From: Apoda limacodes
Lineage: Eukaryota > Arthropoda > Insecta > Lepidoptera > Limacodidae
DNA length: 64,000 nucleotides
Assembly: GCA_946406115.1 (NCBI GenBank)
Contig: OX291550.1
Span: 24,714,722 to 24,778,721 of the forward strand
Reading direction: 5' to 3'
The notes under the pieces were generated by a model, which saw only the letters and a program-made list of their open reading frames with translations, was not told the DNA's origin and made no database searches. The translations under genes and the position numbers were made by a program. This document shows positions 45,802-56,931 of this stretch, piece after piece. Each line of letters opens with the position of its first letter. Position 1 is the first letter of the stretch.

Positions 45802-45893
45802 TTTTGGACATTGCACAGCGCCGTCTGGCCCCAAAGTAAGCAAAGCTTGTGTTGTGGGTACCAGATAGTGCATACAAATACATAAATATTACT
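45802..45893 (-). mobile_element. tRNA-derived SINE, copy D (body only)
   Basis: TTTTGGACATTGCACAGCGC, CGTCTGGCCCCAAAGTAAGC and AAAGCTTGTGTTGTGGGTAC match the body of copy B. Sequence changes abruptly to poly-T after 45893, so the tRNA-like head is missing. Confidence 0.7.
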
Positions 45894-46019
45894 TTTTTTT
45901 ACATTTATTAAAATTTTGAAATGCATAAAATAAAATACAGTACATAATAATCTTGATAAAGACCTGATTGCAGGCTAAATGAATTCGATTTAAATAGTTT
46001 TAACCAATTGTGTAAATCA

Positions 46020-46200
46020 CAACACACTTTGAATTTTTATTACAGAGTTGTTATTGTATTATTAATGTAGTAACTATAGTCGAGTATCTTGAAATAAATC
46101 AACATTGTAAACCGGAAGTGAAATAAGGTAGTAGTTCTTGATAATTGTAAGAAGTGTATTTCAAAACCTACTTGAATAAGATATTTTGACTTTGATAATA
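46020..46200 (+). mobile_element. Diverged LINE 3' tail
   Basis: AAATCAACATTGTAAACCGG, GTAGTAGTTCTTGATAATTG, CTACTTGAATAAGATATTTT and GACTTTGATAATA follow the same order as the LINE tails at 32.0 and 46.8 kb but are much more diverged. No coding is attached. Confidence 0.55.
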
Positions 46201-46455
46201 AAAAGGGTTACTTTTGGCGGTTTACTTGATTTATTCATTGAATCATTCAGGTATATTAATATAATTTATGTTTATATGATAAGTAAGATCATAAATACGA
46301 GTATTAATCGATAAAATTGAATATTTTGACTTTGATAATAAAAAGGGTTACATGAGGCGATTTACTAGATTTATTCATTGAATTATTCAGGTATATAAAC
46401 GTCATTGATGTTTACACGAGAAGTAAAATCGTAAATATTGATCGATAAAACTGAA
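46181..46455 (+). repeat. Two-copy tandem duplication, period 140 bp
   Basis: ATATTTTGACTTTGATAATA AAAAGGGTTAC starts both copies (46181 and 46321). They share CGRTTTACT-GATTTATTCATTG, ATTCAGGTATAT, TGTTTA, GAAGTAA-ATC and AATCGATAAAA-TGAAT. The first copy begins with the end of the diverged LINE tail, so the duplication arose after that insertion. Confidence 0.8.
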
Positions 46456-46707
46456 TCACTTCACTATGGCCATATGATTACCATTTAAGCTTTAAAAGGA
46501 TTGGTTCACGGACGGACATTTAGCTTGTTATATTTGTATAGATTAAAATGTTTTATATGTGTTAAGTATTCATTTTATTAAAATTTTGGTTTTTCGTGCT
46601 TTATTTATTTTTTACTAAAGATAACCACCTTTTGGGTGTCCTTTTTGTCCTATATAATGTTACCTTTGACATGTTATTTATATCACTTATCACTTGTATG
46701 TATCAGG

Positions 46708-46935
46708 TAAATCCGAAATATGCGAAAGTAAGTTTGTTTGTCCACTGAATTTGTCCCTGCTTTCGGTAGAAATCAACAACATTGTGAACCGGCGGGAAGG
46801 TGGGAGGGTTCAAAAAATAATATTTTATAACTTTGACGATTCAAAAGTGATTGTAAAATCCTTATTTGAATAAACCATTTTGACTTTGACTTTGACTTTA
46901 CGTCTCGCAACGGAGCATCTAATTGAGCCGGTTTT
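46708..46935 (-). repeat. CTAGCTTTTGCC-type repeat interrupted by a LINE tail
   Basis: AATCCGAAATATGCGAAAGT AAGTTTGTTTGTCC at the left and CGTCTCGCAACGGAGCATCT AATTGAGCC at the right are adjacent in the copy at 18922-19065. Here they are separated by a LINE tail at about 46755-46908. The order of insertion is therefore clear. Confidence 0.7.
46757..46908 (+). mobile_element. LINE 3' tail, copy 2
   Basis: Positions 46763-46885 are identical to 32011-32133 over 123 bases, followed by TTGACTTTGACTTT. It is inserted in an older dispersed repeat. Identity over 123 bases means a shared, recently active source or a local duplication. No coding sequence is attached, as expected of strong 5' truncation. 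Confidence 0.8.
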
Positions 46936-46939
46936 TTTT

Positions 46940-47285
46940 TTTTGATATTTGAAATAGAAGTTAAAGAATAGCATTCGCCGGGTCACCCAACAAAAACAAC
47001 AAGTAAAGTTCTTTTTTAAAATCAGGAAAAAAACCGAAAGATAATATTAAAGGTTAAAAAGTTTCAAGTTTCTTTCAAAAATGTTTGCTGTAAAAATAAG
47101 TCATAATTTCGCAGAATTTTACTAATGGAAATAAAAAGATACAATTTTAATTTCAAAGCCTTTATTACCGAAACCAGATAAGAAAACAAAATGTACATTA
47201 TAAAAATTAAAAATTATATCACATTGGCTGCCGAATTTTCTTCATCATCAACATTCTCACCATCTACCGTTATTCACGACTAAGA
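46940..47285. other. AT-rich non-coding stretch
   Basis: Nothing recognised; may contain the 3' UTR of the RTE-like relic that follows on the minus strand. Confidence 0.35.
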
Positions 47286-47289
47286 TTTA

Positions 47290-47725
47290 TTTGTTTGGTT
47301 GGCCTTGGTTTTTGTTTAGTTCATAGTCCACCCTACTTCTCTCTACTTTTAGTAGCCAGATTCTTGAGCATAGTCTGTCGTATTTCGGAATTGTCGCTCA
47401 GAACTAAGTCGTCAATAAATCTCTGGTGGCTGACACGTGAACATTTATGATAATACCTAATTTTTGTTGGCGAGTTTAACACTTCCTACACAACAACCGA
47501 AAAAAGATTAGGTAACAGTGGATCACGTTATTTTACTCCACTTCTAGTCGGAAACGTTAATGATACGGCAAATTATTTCAAACTACAGAAATATTGTAAC
47601 AAATTTAATGATTTTGGATTACGTTTAGTTACAGTACCCACCATGCATCTATACATAGGTAGACTTTGTAAACCAATTAACAAATGCTAAATTGTGTCTA
47701 ATGCCTTCACAAAGACTAACAATTC
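47290..47725 (-). pseudogene. RTE-like LINE reverse transcriptase relic
   Basis: The minus strand reads, with a few stops, GVK.RDPLLPNLFSVVV then RFIDDLVLSDNSEIRQTMLK and NLATKSREK. This follows the RTE pattern (GVRQGDPLSP..F, then the catalytic FADD box, then L..LA..S). The first residue pair of the box is changed (FIDD for FADD) and in-frame stops remove function. Only the middle of RT is present. Confidence 0.6.
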
Positions 47726-47729
47726 TGTA

Positions 47730-48148
47730 TTTTTATAAACATGGCCGACCACGCCCTACTCTATTCTATAAGCGGTTAATTGAGCAATATAATTTGACAC
47801 CTCACGGTATAGTGAATAGCCAATTATTAATATGGACTCTTGATTAATTGTGATATCAGCATTTAATTTTCATGTTAACACTCACGCTGTGGTGCCGCGG
47901 CCGCCATTGTCTGCGTGCCTTTGTGCGCCATGACGTTTCAATTTTGAATAAATTAAATTTCGAACGCTTCATTTTTTCCGAGGCTTTTGGCTTTAGGAAC
48001 GGAATGAGTTCGCGGCCAGTACGTAATTTATTGTCGGTATAAACTAAGATTAGTTTCTAGTTGTTTATGCTACGAGGAGACAATAGTTACATTGACATCT
48101 TTGTAGCTTATTAACTCATTATTAACTGGCTGACAATTCAACGTGCAG
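47730..48148. other. Non-coding stretch with a GC-richer patch
   Basis: About 47880-48020 (GTGGTGCCGCGGCCGCCATT, GTGCGCCATGACG, GAGTTCGCGGCCAGTACG) stands out as less AT-rich and CpG-containing. It may be host regulatory sequence; no exon can be argued. Confidence 0.35.
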
Positions 48149-48150
48149 GT

Positions 48151-48504
48151 AACTTGTATATTAAAAATTACGCAGTATTGATTCTTGGTAACCCAAAACC
48201 TAGTTATCGTAGCGGGCTCAACCGGTCAAAATACCTATTTCCTTAAGGATTTGCTTGTGAACTTTCGTTTTACTCTAAGATATTGCTTATAAACTGTCTA
48301 AAAAGTACGTTGCGTACAATTTAACTTGTATATTAAAAATTACGCAGTAGATTTTTTGATTCTTGGTAACCCAAAACCGAGTTATCGTAGCGGGCTCAAT
48401 AAACCTGTCAAAATACCTATTTCCTTAAGGATTTGCCTGTGAACTTTCGTTTTACTCTAAGATAATGCTTATAAACTATCTAAAAAGTATGTTGCTTACA
48501 ATTT
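48151..48504 (+). repeat. Two-copy tandem duplication, period 172 bp
   Basis: Both copies (48151-48322 and 48323-48504) begin AACTTGTATATTAAAAATTA and share TTCTTGGTAACCCAAAACC, GTTATCGTAGCGGGCTCAA, CAAAATACCTATTTCCTTAA, GTGAACTTTCGTTTTACTCT and CTAAAAAGTA-GTTGC. The second copy carries two short insertions (about 7 and 4 bp). Identity is high (about 90% by eye), so this is a recent event. Confidence 0.85.
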
Positions 48505-48509
48505 ACCTG

Positions 48510-49275
48510 CGTTCACCCTTTTAGCTACAGAACAGACTTCCAACAAAGTAGTACTATAAGATTTCGTTACAATATTCCCCGTTTTACTTTTTGACGTACG
48601 AAACCCTTAAAAGGTCAATGGACATCATTAATTTATGATAACCCGACTAGGTATCCCATAATCATATCGCTTTAAACGTCTTCATCGCAGCTTGAGTCGA
48701 AGGTCCTAACGCGAGTCGAATCAATTTAGCTCACGCGAACGACTCATTACAGGTTCTTATTTCGTAAATATCTCTGTATGAGAACCATCGCCACTGCTTT
48801 AGACACTTATTTACCTTCTTTTTTTTTTATACTTTGGCTCACTGCACCGTAAAAAACTTGCCAAAACTTTGTCAAATTATATAACAACAATTTGAATATA
48901 GTAACTCTATTTTAAACAAGCAAGAAATAACTCCTTTATACGATATTTTTGGTGACCTGAGAGCTTATTGGGAACAGTCTCGAAGACGCCAGAGACTGCA
49001 ATTGTTGCTAAATGGCTAGTAACTTACCATATTGTGGCGACTGGGTCAGTTTATAGTGTGGTATTTAAACCAAGTTGGACATATGCTCACCATAATTGGA
49101 GGAAAACCTCTTTTTACCACCATCTTTAGTCCTGTGTGCCTGGCTCGATATGGTAAGCCCTCAGGACTATCCATCATACTTCTGCTTCTGACACAATATT
49201 TCTGCCTAGAATGAGAAGAGATTCAAAATGTATATTTGGTCCACTAAACCGCACTGGCCCTGATTGCACGTGGAA
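48510..49275. other. Non-coding stretch
   Basis: No gene recognised. CTTATTGGGAACAGTCTCGA at about 48965 resembles CTTATTGGAAACAGTCTCGA at about 56721, so a further low-copy repeat relic is present at both places. Confidence 0.4.
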
Positions 49276-49279
49276 ATAG

Positions 49280-49600
49280 TAGTAACAGTAGTAAATTCTT
49301 TATTGCACAGAAAAATAATTAAAAGTTTAAATACAGTTGATTGGTAGAGTACAATTGAGGCGGTCTTATCGCTATTTAGCGATTTCTTCCAGACAACCTT
49401 TGGGTATAGGAAATCTAGTAGAATAAGATTTAAGAGTAGGTGCAACTTGGAACTAGAAAGTTATATAAATATAAATAAAAACAAACAAGTGTGTTATTAT
49501 AATAATAGATATTAATACGACATAATACACGTTACTACATATGAAATATAGTATGAAAAAAATATTTACATATACTTACATAATACCTACTAAATAGGCA
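49280..49600 (-). mobile_element. LINE 3' UTR fragment
   Basis: AGTAGTAAATTCTTTATTGC at the left (the 3' end on the minus strand), then GAGGCGGTCTTATCGCTATT and TAGCGATTTCTTCCAGACAA match the 3' UTR wording at 17845-17970. The coding part is absent. Confidence 0.55.
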
Positions 49601-49604
49601 CATT

Positions 49605-50978
49605 AACTCGCCGTCGCCGTAAGTTTGAGGATAGGCCGGTACCCCAACAGCAGGGACGTATGGAAGCTAGTAACAAATATTAGGACAATATTAGTAGGTA
49701 ATCACCGATAATAAATCTTGTAAGTACTTAACTATTTGTTGTAAATTATTTCTTTTTCTACAACTAATTTTTGTAAGTAATACTAGGTGTAGTGATGCAG
49801 GTTAGTATTTACACCTAGTATTAAATACAGCCATTCTAAATAAATTTAAAACAAAGTTGAGCGTTCTTTTTAGGCGCGATCTAGGACTTCTAGATCTAGA
49901 TACAGAATTGTACCAAAATATTAAAAAGGAACTCTTATGTCAGTGTCTGTTTGTAGACACCTCGATGCAAACTAAATGGCGGCTGACAATTTGCTTTCGA
50001 ACCCGATTGGATTGAATCAGCATTGTGAAAATGACATTTACCTAATGTGTGATCTTTATTACAAGGCAATAAGGTTGTCGAAGTTACCAAATGTCAATAA
50101 AGTATGTCAATAATCATGTTTATCAGTGTCAAGCACCAGCGAGGCGGTTTCTCTTGAGGTTCCCATATTAATTTCCCAGCGCATTGACAGAGCTAATGTT
50201 TGTCTATTTATCCTCGCACTGCGCCTTTCATGGACCAGCCTACACAATGCTAACTGAAAATGTGACAACTGACAATTTAGACTCCGCTTTATGTTCTGTA
50301 TTGACAATTGATTGCAGAGGTGTGAACTACATGTTGGACTAGCTTACGCCCCGTGGCTTTGTCCGAGTAGAAAATGTTTTAACCGACTACAGCAGGAGAA
50401 AGGGCTATGAATCTCACTGGGCATGTGTCAATGCTGCCTACAGTGTTTTTATTTTACAGAAAATAGACAGTAGTTGCAGCACATTAGCATTGTCTCTTCC
50501 TTAAGTGTGTGCAATTTTATGACGCTACTACGTAGTGCATGAGACGAATCTCGAAGTCTTAAGGAATAACTATATTCGATTAAAAAAATAAGAAATATTT
50601 TTTATTGAGCTAGGGTTAGAAGGGTTAGAAGTTATAGCTTCCAGTAAGAAGCAAACACAGGGCGCCGTATAATAAATAATAACAAGACCTTTGTCTCGGC
50701 GAATAATACAGTAATTTCGTAATACTAGCGCAGTCTATTGAATTGACAATTATATGATATTAAATGTAGTTATGTGTCCAGACCATAAACAATCAAAAAA
50801 CTGCAAAATAAAATAAAAAACGGGTTGCAGTCCAGGAGTGCCGGCAGAAGTGAAAACATACAACCTGGATATAACATTTTAACATGTGTAATCCGCACTT
50901 TAATCTTTTCATCAACCCAATTTCCTCTTACTTTTTATTCGTCCTATAGTGTTTACCCATCATATTTACATATTTACA
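49605..50978. other. Non-coding stretch
   Basis: No gene recognised. ACGGGTTGCAGTCCAGGAGT and GCCGGCAGAAGTGAAAAC at about 50821-50860 look like a dispersed-repeat end, seen once here. Confidence 0.4.
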
Positions 50979-50980
50979 TA

Positions 50981-51190
50981 TTTTTTACCCATCACAAAAA
51001 AAATGCACAACGCTGCTAAAGAAGTTTTCACTTCAAAATCAATCTTTTTATTTTGCCAATCATCCTATTATGGCGTGGCATTGTGGTTTCCGTCTTGCGA
51101 ATTTTTGATCAGCCTGCGCGAGTTTATAATTTTTTACCCATACCAAAAAAAGTGCACAACGCCGCTAAAGAAGTTTTCACTTCAAAAATT
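50981..51190 (+). repeat. Dispersed repeat with duplicated terminal segment
   Basis: TTTTTTACCCAT-ACAAAAAAA, TGCACAACGC-GCTAAAGAAG and TTTTCACTTCAAAA occur twice (50981-51037 and 51131-51187). The stretch between contains TTTCCGTCTTGCGAATTTTT and GATCAGCCTGCGCGAG. The unit 51060-51187 is the reverse complement of 36163-36284. Confidence 0.75.
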
Positions 51191-51194
51191 ACAC

Positions 51195-51660
51195 CTTCTT
51201 AAAAACCCCACTAACCCAAGTGTAAAATAACCCTAACGCACGCACATATTGAAATGAGATAATTGTTTTTATCGCCATGAATTATAATGCCAATAGTTTG
51301 AAGCAAAGATATGACACATTTTTTTAAGCAACCTTCCTAACTTTAGGCCTACGGTTTTGCCCCGATAAAAGTTTTGGGCTAACTGGTATCTTCGGGATCA
51401 CGCTCTTCTTTATGAAGGGGTCTTCGCCTTCCTGTTTCCTCTACTCCATTCAACGAGTCTTCTGTACGTAGTACTATTAGAACTTATTTTGTGGTCTTAG
51501 CTCGACGTCTGTACGGAACATGTATACAGTTAATTATACATATCTTAGAAGTTACCTAAATTATTCAATGATTTTCCAAAAAAAATCTAAAAATACATAT
51601 ATTACATACGATTATGAAATTTGACACATCCACTTAGAAGCCCGCATTAGTTAACATATA
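51195..51660. other. Non-coding stretch
   Basis: About 51310-51500 is less AT-rich but shows no coding motif on either strand. Confidence 0.35.
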
Positions 51661-51663
51661 TCA

Positions 51664-52040
51664 ATACTATCTTTTGCCCGCGGCTCCACCCGCCCTAAAT
51701 TCGGTTATCGATGTAGGGTTTTAACGGCAACTCCTCAACCATAGAAAAAAACCCAACTTATACTTGACGTTTTCAAGTTACCTGTCCTTTCTCGGGACTC
51801 CCATGCCAAATTTCATCTTAATGCGATGCAATCCGTACAGCAGCTTAAGCGTGAAGAGGTAACAGACAGACGGACAGACAGAGTTACTTTCGCATTTATA
51901 ACACTAGCTTTTGCCCGCGGTTCCATCCGCCCTAAATTCGGTTATCGGTGTAAGATTCCAATGGCAACTCCCTAATTAAAGAAAATCACTCACATTTGAC
52001 GTTTTGAAGTACCCTATGTCCTTTACAGGGATTCAAATTC
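51664..52040 (+). repeat. CTAGCTTTTGCC-type repeats, two in tandem
   Basis: The first copy (51664-51903) runs from CTTTTGCCCGCGGCTCCACC to GTAACAGACAGACGGACAGA and TTACTTTCGCATTTATAA. The second begins at 51904 with CACTAGCTTTTGCCCGCGGT and is truncated after ACAGGGATTCAAATTC at about 52035. Head-to-tail stacking suggests insertion of one copy at the end of another. Confidence 0.75.
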
Positions 52041-52044
52041 TGTC

Positions 52045-52550
52045 TTTTTTCCGTAAAATAAAAACAACACGTTAGAAAGAGACAAGAGACCGCAGATTCA
52101 CTTTGTCTCTATCACACTTTTGCGACAGGTTTTACTTAACAGCTGTCAAGAATATGCGCTGTCAAGTCTTTATGCCTATGATTTCAATTCACACTCAGCC
52201 GATGCCCCGGACAAGAGCCGAGTTTAGAATAAACTGGATGTGTTTTTTCTTGCAAAAGAAAGGTTTAATAAATAACCACTGAAGCTGAAATGTATAAACA
52301 ATCGCCCCTCCGCTTGGTAGCCGAGACACGTTTAGCGCCCCTCTTCGACTGTGACATGTTTATAGCGCCCCCTGTAACAGAATGACATGTTAATAAATGC
52401 CTTGCATTTAAGACTCCGCCCCTGTGCCATTCATTTAATAGATATTTAGTATTGCTTACAAATAATTTAACACACTGTTACAACCTTGTAATTACAGTAC
52501 ACAAATGTCTAACAAAATTAATTTTGATTGACATTTCGCCATTCTAATAC
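52045..52550. other. Non-coding stretch
   Basis: About 52190-52440 is less AT-rich (GCCGATGCCCCGGACAAGAG, TAGCGCCCCTCTTCGACTG, GACTCCGCCCCTGTGCC). No coding motif or transposon end is recognised. Confidence 0.35.
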
Positions 52551-52557
52551 CTGCTTG

Positions 52558-52795
52558 TGTTTTTAGGGTTCTGTAGTCATCAAGCCCTTATAGCTATCCA
52601 TGTCCGTTCGTCTGACTATCTGCGGCTTAGCTTAGAGACTCTTAGCACTAAAACTGTAGCTGTTTGGCTGTTATTAAATCACGCCGACAAAGCTGTAAAA
52701 TATTTTTTCTCGTATATCCTATCATGGTGGGTGTCGTTGGATAGGTCGTTCAAAAACGTTGCGGGTGTGTGAGAATCATTTTTCAATTAAGAAAT
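52558..52795 (-). repeat. GGGTTCCG-type repeat, GTAGTCA subfamily
   Basis: TTTTTAGGGTTCTGTAGTCA, CTATCTGCGGCTTAGCTTAG, GTGTCGTTGGATAGGTCGTT and GCGGGTGTGTGAGAATCATT match the order of the copy at 55526-55745. Non-coding; the 71-codon frame crossing it is a by-product. Confidence 0.6.
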
Positions 52796-52799
52796 GCTA

Positions 52800-55070
52800 A
52801 TTTTTGTCAAGTGTCGTTGGCAAGTTACTGGCATGCCTTGAACCAATTGCATCATCCTTCCTCAGTTTACTATTACAGCATTACATCGCACCTGGCATGC
52901 CATTTGATGAAATGCAAGGTACTAGGCTTTAATTTGATAGCATGTGTATTTTGGGCTAAGATCTTTATTCGTATAGTATATAATTAGAATTATTTTAATT
53001 CGAATAGAATTTCAAAATTTATCCTTAGTTTTCATGTCACGCAATCGAAATTAGAAACTTTGAATAACGCTATATTTTAAATTAAATTTCAACAATGTTC
53101 GGCCAGCTTGCTACTTTTATAATTGTGCAAAATTCGTAACCGTAGTCATTACAATTTATAGAAAATAGTTTCAGACAACATTGCCTATAACATTTAATCG
53201 GACGGACTGACTCTAATATTGGCTTGGATCACAAAATACTCTAACGCAAAATATAAGCACCAGGAGATTATGAGATACAATTTACTTTACCGCAAATCAA
53301 ACTGTTCCACTTACGTATGCTATCATCAACTTGCCATCAATTACGCATCACTGGCTATACGTTGGTACGGAGACGCCATCATGCCACTACTTTATTAAGG
53401 TAATCACACACCTACTACATTTCTATTACATCACAATCTGTCCGGTCCCGACTTCGTCCGGCTTGTCCGAGTTAACTATGTTTTAATTACGGACGACCTG
53501 AACAGTGCGGTTGAAATGTTGATAATAATTACAGAGTCGGCACCGACTGTGGGCTGTTTACTGTTAGTCAAGTACTTGATCGAGTGTCAAAGACAAAGTA
53601 AAATTATTTAAGTATTCGTGTCCATTTTCTGGTTCTCATCATACAAGCCCAGCTTGACTAGATAGCACTGAGTGTAATGTCCAAACATATCTATTTATTT
53701 CAACAAGTATTTATTGAACTAAATTACTCATATATATAAGTATTGTTAAGCGTTAGTGAACGCAGGTAAGTCTATTAAAATACTTGTTATTCTGGAAAGC
53801 TAACAATGTGGTAGGCTACGACTGCCTCTAAATCCTAGAATGCCGGCCTTATTTATGGCACCTCACTTATACAACAATTAGTTACGAGCGTTAATGTCCT
53901 AAAATTATACACCAAAAACAAACAGCCAACAAAAAGCCACGAACTCAACTCTTATTTTAAATAAAGTCAAACAGTTTCAAAATAAAAATGATATCTACTT
54001 GCACGAAAGAGCTAGCTGGCAGCAGCTAGGGCTAGCTGGCAAGCCAGTAACTTGCTGATAGTAAATGCGCAATCACAGGGGCGGATTGACGCCTCTGCCT
54101 GGCAATGCCTAACGCTTACTGCTTGTAGCGAAGTGTAATTAGAGTAGAAATTAGCCCTCTGGTGGTGTTGGAGCCGCTTTTTAATTAAGAATAACACATT
54201 ATACTGCGAGAATTGTAACACATTAGATTTAGGTAACACGATAAAGGAAAAGGTAGGTAGGCAAGTAGGTATAAATATTTATCTTTCTCTTCTTTTCTTT
54301 ACATAAGGCAGCACTAGCTAGCTTGCTGATAACCGCGTTACTCCACATGATATATTTTATCCCGTGGCATAAAAACTGTGACATACTGAACCTTTTTAAT
54401 TCCGTCGTATCAAATAATAGAACTTACATACCTACAAACTTTCATCTCCTATTGTACCCCCCCTTACGGGACGATTTTACAAAAATGGTAAAAACGCGTC
54501 ATTCTTTATTTATTTGCGTCTTAAAGTCTATTTAGGTGCTACCTGAGTGTATATAGTTGAACCCCATATTAGACACCAAGAAACAGATTTTTCATTTTCA
54601 AAAACGATGAAACAGGAAGTCAGTCCGTCAGTTGAGTATGGACATGTCTTTATATATGTAACTATAGATAAAAAAACGATGCACTCTTTGAATTATCAAA
54701 CGGGGAACTTGTGTATCTACTACAACCTACAAATTAAAGTATCATTCCTGCGTCAAATAGAGACATTATCGCTTATTTACGACGCGTAACCACCGTCGGG
54801 TGGTTTGCATCAGTAAACTAATAACACCTAGGCTATATCAATAAAGGCTATTAGCATCGATCAGTGTAAGTGTCTGTCCCGGAGTATTGCTTCAAATTGA
54901 GTTAACCGCTCAGGGGTAATAAGGACTGTTCTATGAAAGCTAACGACATATTCGTATTTTACAGAACTTATGCATTTTTCCTATTACAACGAAATGAGGC
55001 TAACGTGTATGAGTTTGTGTATATATGCATGTTACCATTCTGTAGCCGAACAACTTCACCGATTTTGAAA
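52800..55070. other. Unrecognised non-coding DNA
   Basis: No gene or transposon end recognised. AGCTAGCTGGCA occurs twice at about 54009-54042. Frames up to 80 codons lack recognisable domains. Confidence 0.4.
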
Positions 55071-55072
55071 CA

Positions 55073-55477
55073 TTAAGATTTATTGAACCAAAGAGTGAGT
55101 GTCACTATTTCGCGATGCAACTCAGCAAATTTGCAGTTTTCGGACCTTATAACAGAGTGCAAAATGAAAAGTTGGCAACTGACTCTTACTATTTGAGTCT
55201 TCATAAGATTGTTGGAACGGAAGAATAATAGAAGAGTAGGATTTGTGGCCTGAAAAGTTTGCAGAGAGCCCCGTGGAACAGGACCCGGCTGTATGTAAAT
55301 AGGTAGGTATCCCTTATATATTAAATATTTGTATAGTAGGTATAGGTATAGTTTTGACGCGTGAAAATAGCTGCAGTGGGTACACTCTTCTGTCATCATA
55401 CCTCGACAGAAGAGTGTGCATGCCTTTATACAAAACATATGGCTTCGGTAACGTTGTGATGCATCACGACAAGACAC
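55073..55477 (-). CDS. Unrecognised 134-codon open frame
   Basis: The longest frame outside the recognised retroelements. The prediction is rich in Cys, Tyr, Leu and Ser, with a hydrophobic stretch around YLYLLYKYLIYKGYLPIY. It has no signal peptide at its start and no motif I recognise. The start region overlaps a perfect 12-bp inverted repeat (55382-55415) and the frame lies next to dispersed repeats, so a chance frame or decayed element is more likely than a host gene. Confidence 0.15.
   Translation of the reverse strand: MSCRDASQRYRSHMFCIKACTLFCRGMMTEECTHCSYFHASKLYLYLLYKYLIYKGYLPIYIQPGPVPRGSLQTFQATNPTLLLFFRSNNLMKTQIVRVSCQLFILHSVIRSENCKFAELHREIVTLTLWFNKS
55382..55415. repeat. Perfect short hairpin
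   Basis: CACTCTTCTGTC is followed after a 10-base spacer by its exact reverse complement GACAGAAGAGTG. It could form a 12-bp stem in DNA or RNA. A terminator role has no meaning in this setting. Confidence 0.7.
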
Positions 55478-55523
55478 GACACGACACTTGTAATGCGCAG
55501 TTACCTTTAATCACACCTAGGTT

Positions 55524-55750
55524 TTTAGGGTTCCGTAGTCAACAAGGAACCCCTATAGTTTCGCTATGTCCTTCTGTTCATCTGTCTGTCTGTCCGCAGC
55601 TTAGCTCAGAAGACCATTAGTACTAGAAAGCTATAATTTGGCATGGATGCTGTCGTTGGATAGCTTGTTTAAAAAAATCGAAAGTGTGCAAAAACCATTT
55701 TTTGATGAGTTTGCGAAATATTAAGCTTTAAAGTGCAAGTATTTGTTACA
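55524..55750 (-). repeat. GGGTTCCG-type repeat, GTAGTCA subfamily
   Basis: TTTTTAGGGTTCCGTAGTCA and ACAAGGAACCCCTATAGTTT, then CTGTCTGTCTGTCCGCAGCT and GTCGTTGGATAGCTTGTT match the copy at 52558-52795. The far end is missing. Confidence 0.65.
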
Positions 55751-55831
55751 GCCCACATATTCAGGCAAAATTTCACCCAAATCGTTCTAGCCGTTCAGGT
55801 CAAACACACGTACAGAAGAATGATACGAAGG

Positions 55832-55995
55832 AAAAAAAACGACTTACAGTTGACGTTTTGCAAGTAGTCTATGTCCTTTCTCGGGACTCAAACTATCTCT
55901 ATGCTAAATTTCATCTTAATCGATACAGCGGTTTAAGCGTGAAGAGGTAACTGACAGACACAGTTACTTTCGCATTTAGAATATTAGTATGCGGA
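55832..55995 (+). repeat. CTAGCTTTTGCC-type repeat, 5'-truncated
   Basis: GTAGTCTATGTCCTTTCTCG, ACTCAAACTATCTCTATGCT, AAATTTCATCTTAATCGATA and GTGAAGAGGTAACTGACAG, with CTTTCGCATTTAGAATATTA at the end, form the 3' half of the family. The CTAGCTTTTGCC head is missing. Confidence 0.7.
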
Positions 55996-56082
55996 CTATT
56001 AGAATTGATAACAAATTGCAATCACTAAAATAGCTACCTACCTGCTGTAGGTACAACTTGAACTTACTTCAAATACTTCAAA

Positions 56083-56104
56083 TATATATATATATATATA
56101 TATA
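56083..56104. repeat. (AT)n microsatellite
   Basis: An uninterrupted AT dinucleotide run of about 20-22 bases. Confidence 0.9.
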
Positions 56105-56768
56105 CACCTAAAAAAGCTTAAACAATCTATGTCTGCTTCTAATTAGAAAAGCAGAATACCTAAACAAAACTTGTTCATCAAAGAGTAGCCTATCTATCCC
56201 TTTTCTATCTCGTTCCCACTTATTGGTAGTTGGGACCTGTGAATCCAATTAGGGAGAAGTGGGAGCGGGGTGTAGTGAATTTATTATGCGGCTCGTGTTT
56301 AGTTTGCTGGTCTTTTTAATTGAAACGTACTGCGTAACTCGGGCATGTAACTAATGAACACTTCATCAGTAATGTAGACACGTATTATAATTATTGTCTT
56401 CGTTTAGGGACATAACTGTGATATAGGTGCAATGTGCATACTATAAAACTGTAGACAATTTTCTGTTTGTGCACGCTTTTTACGAAAATACTCGAACTGG
56501 GAGGTTATATTTGATAAAACTTGGAATAGTGATAGTTTTATCAGAGTTTTATTAAAATAAGAATGCAATAATAACTGTAGTGACCGTCAAAGTAGTGAAG
56601 TTACAACTTTGATGTTTCACCGAACAAAAATTTTGACGTATTTTTTTACCCAGAGCGACATTACACTTTCACGGTCTTATATTTATAGCTTTATAAGATT
56701 TTCTGCTGACCTGGGACCTTATTGGAAACAGTCTCGAGCTATTCGGACTCTGGAAGTCGAAAAAAATG
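56105..56768. other. Non-coding stretch
   Basis: No gene recognised. About 56595-56765 shares GGACCTTATTGGAAACAGTC-type wording with 48955-49000 and leads straight into a GGGTTCCG repeat end. Confidence 0.4.
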
Positions 56769-56826
56769 GTGGTAGGTACGGAACCCTCGGCGCGCAAGTA
56801 CGACTCGCACTTGGCCGGTTTTTTAA
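56769..56826 (-). repeat. GGGTTCCG-type repeat, head end only
   Basis: GTACGGAACCCTCGGCGCGC then AAGTACGACTCGCACTTGGC and CGGTTTTTTAAA is the reverse complement of the family's CCGGCCAAGTGCGAGTCG head with its adjacent GGGTTCCGTACC box. Confidence 0.7.
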
Positions 56827-56931
56827 AACTTAATTGAATGACTTATTGTATTCCTTCAGTCTCGCCGCAAAAGTCCGGTGAAGCAGTAATGGCAGTAGAC
56901 AGTTCAGAAAAAAAGGCTCGACACGCCCCGA

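Noticed and set aside
54074..54110. Possible hAT end (CAGGGGCGGATTGACGCC)
   Set aside because: No partner end was found; the apparent inversion is only a short local palindrome.
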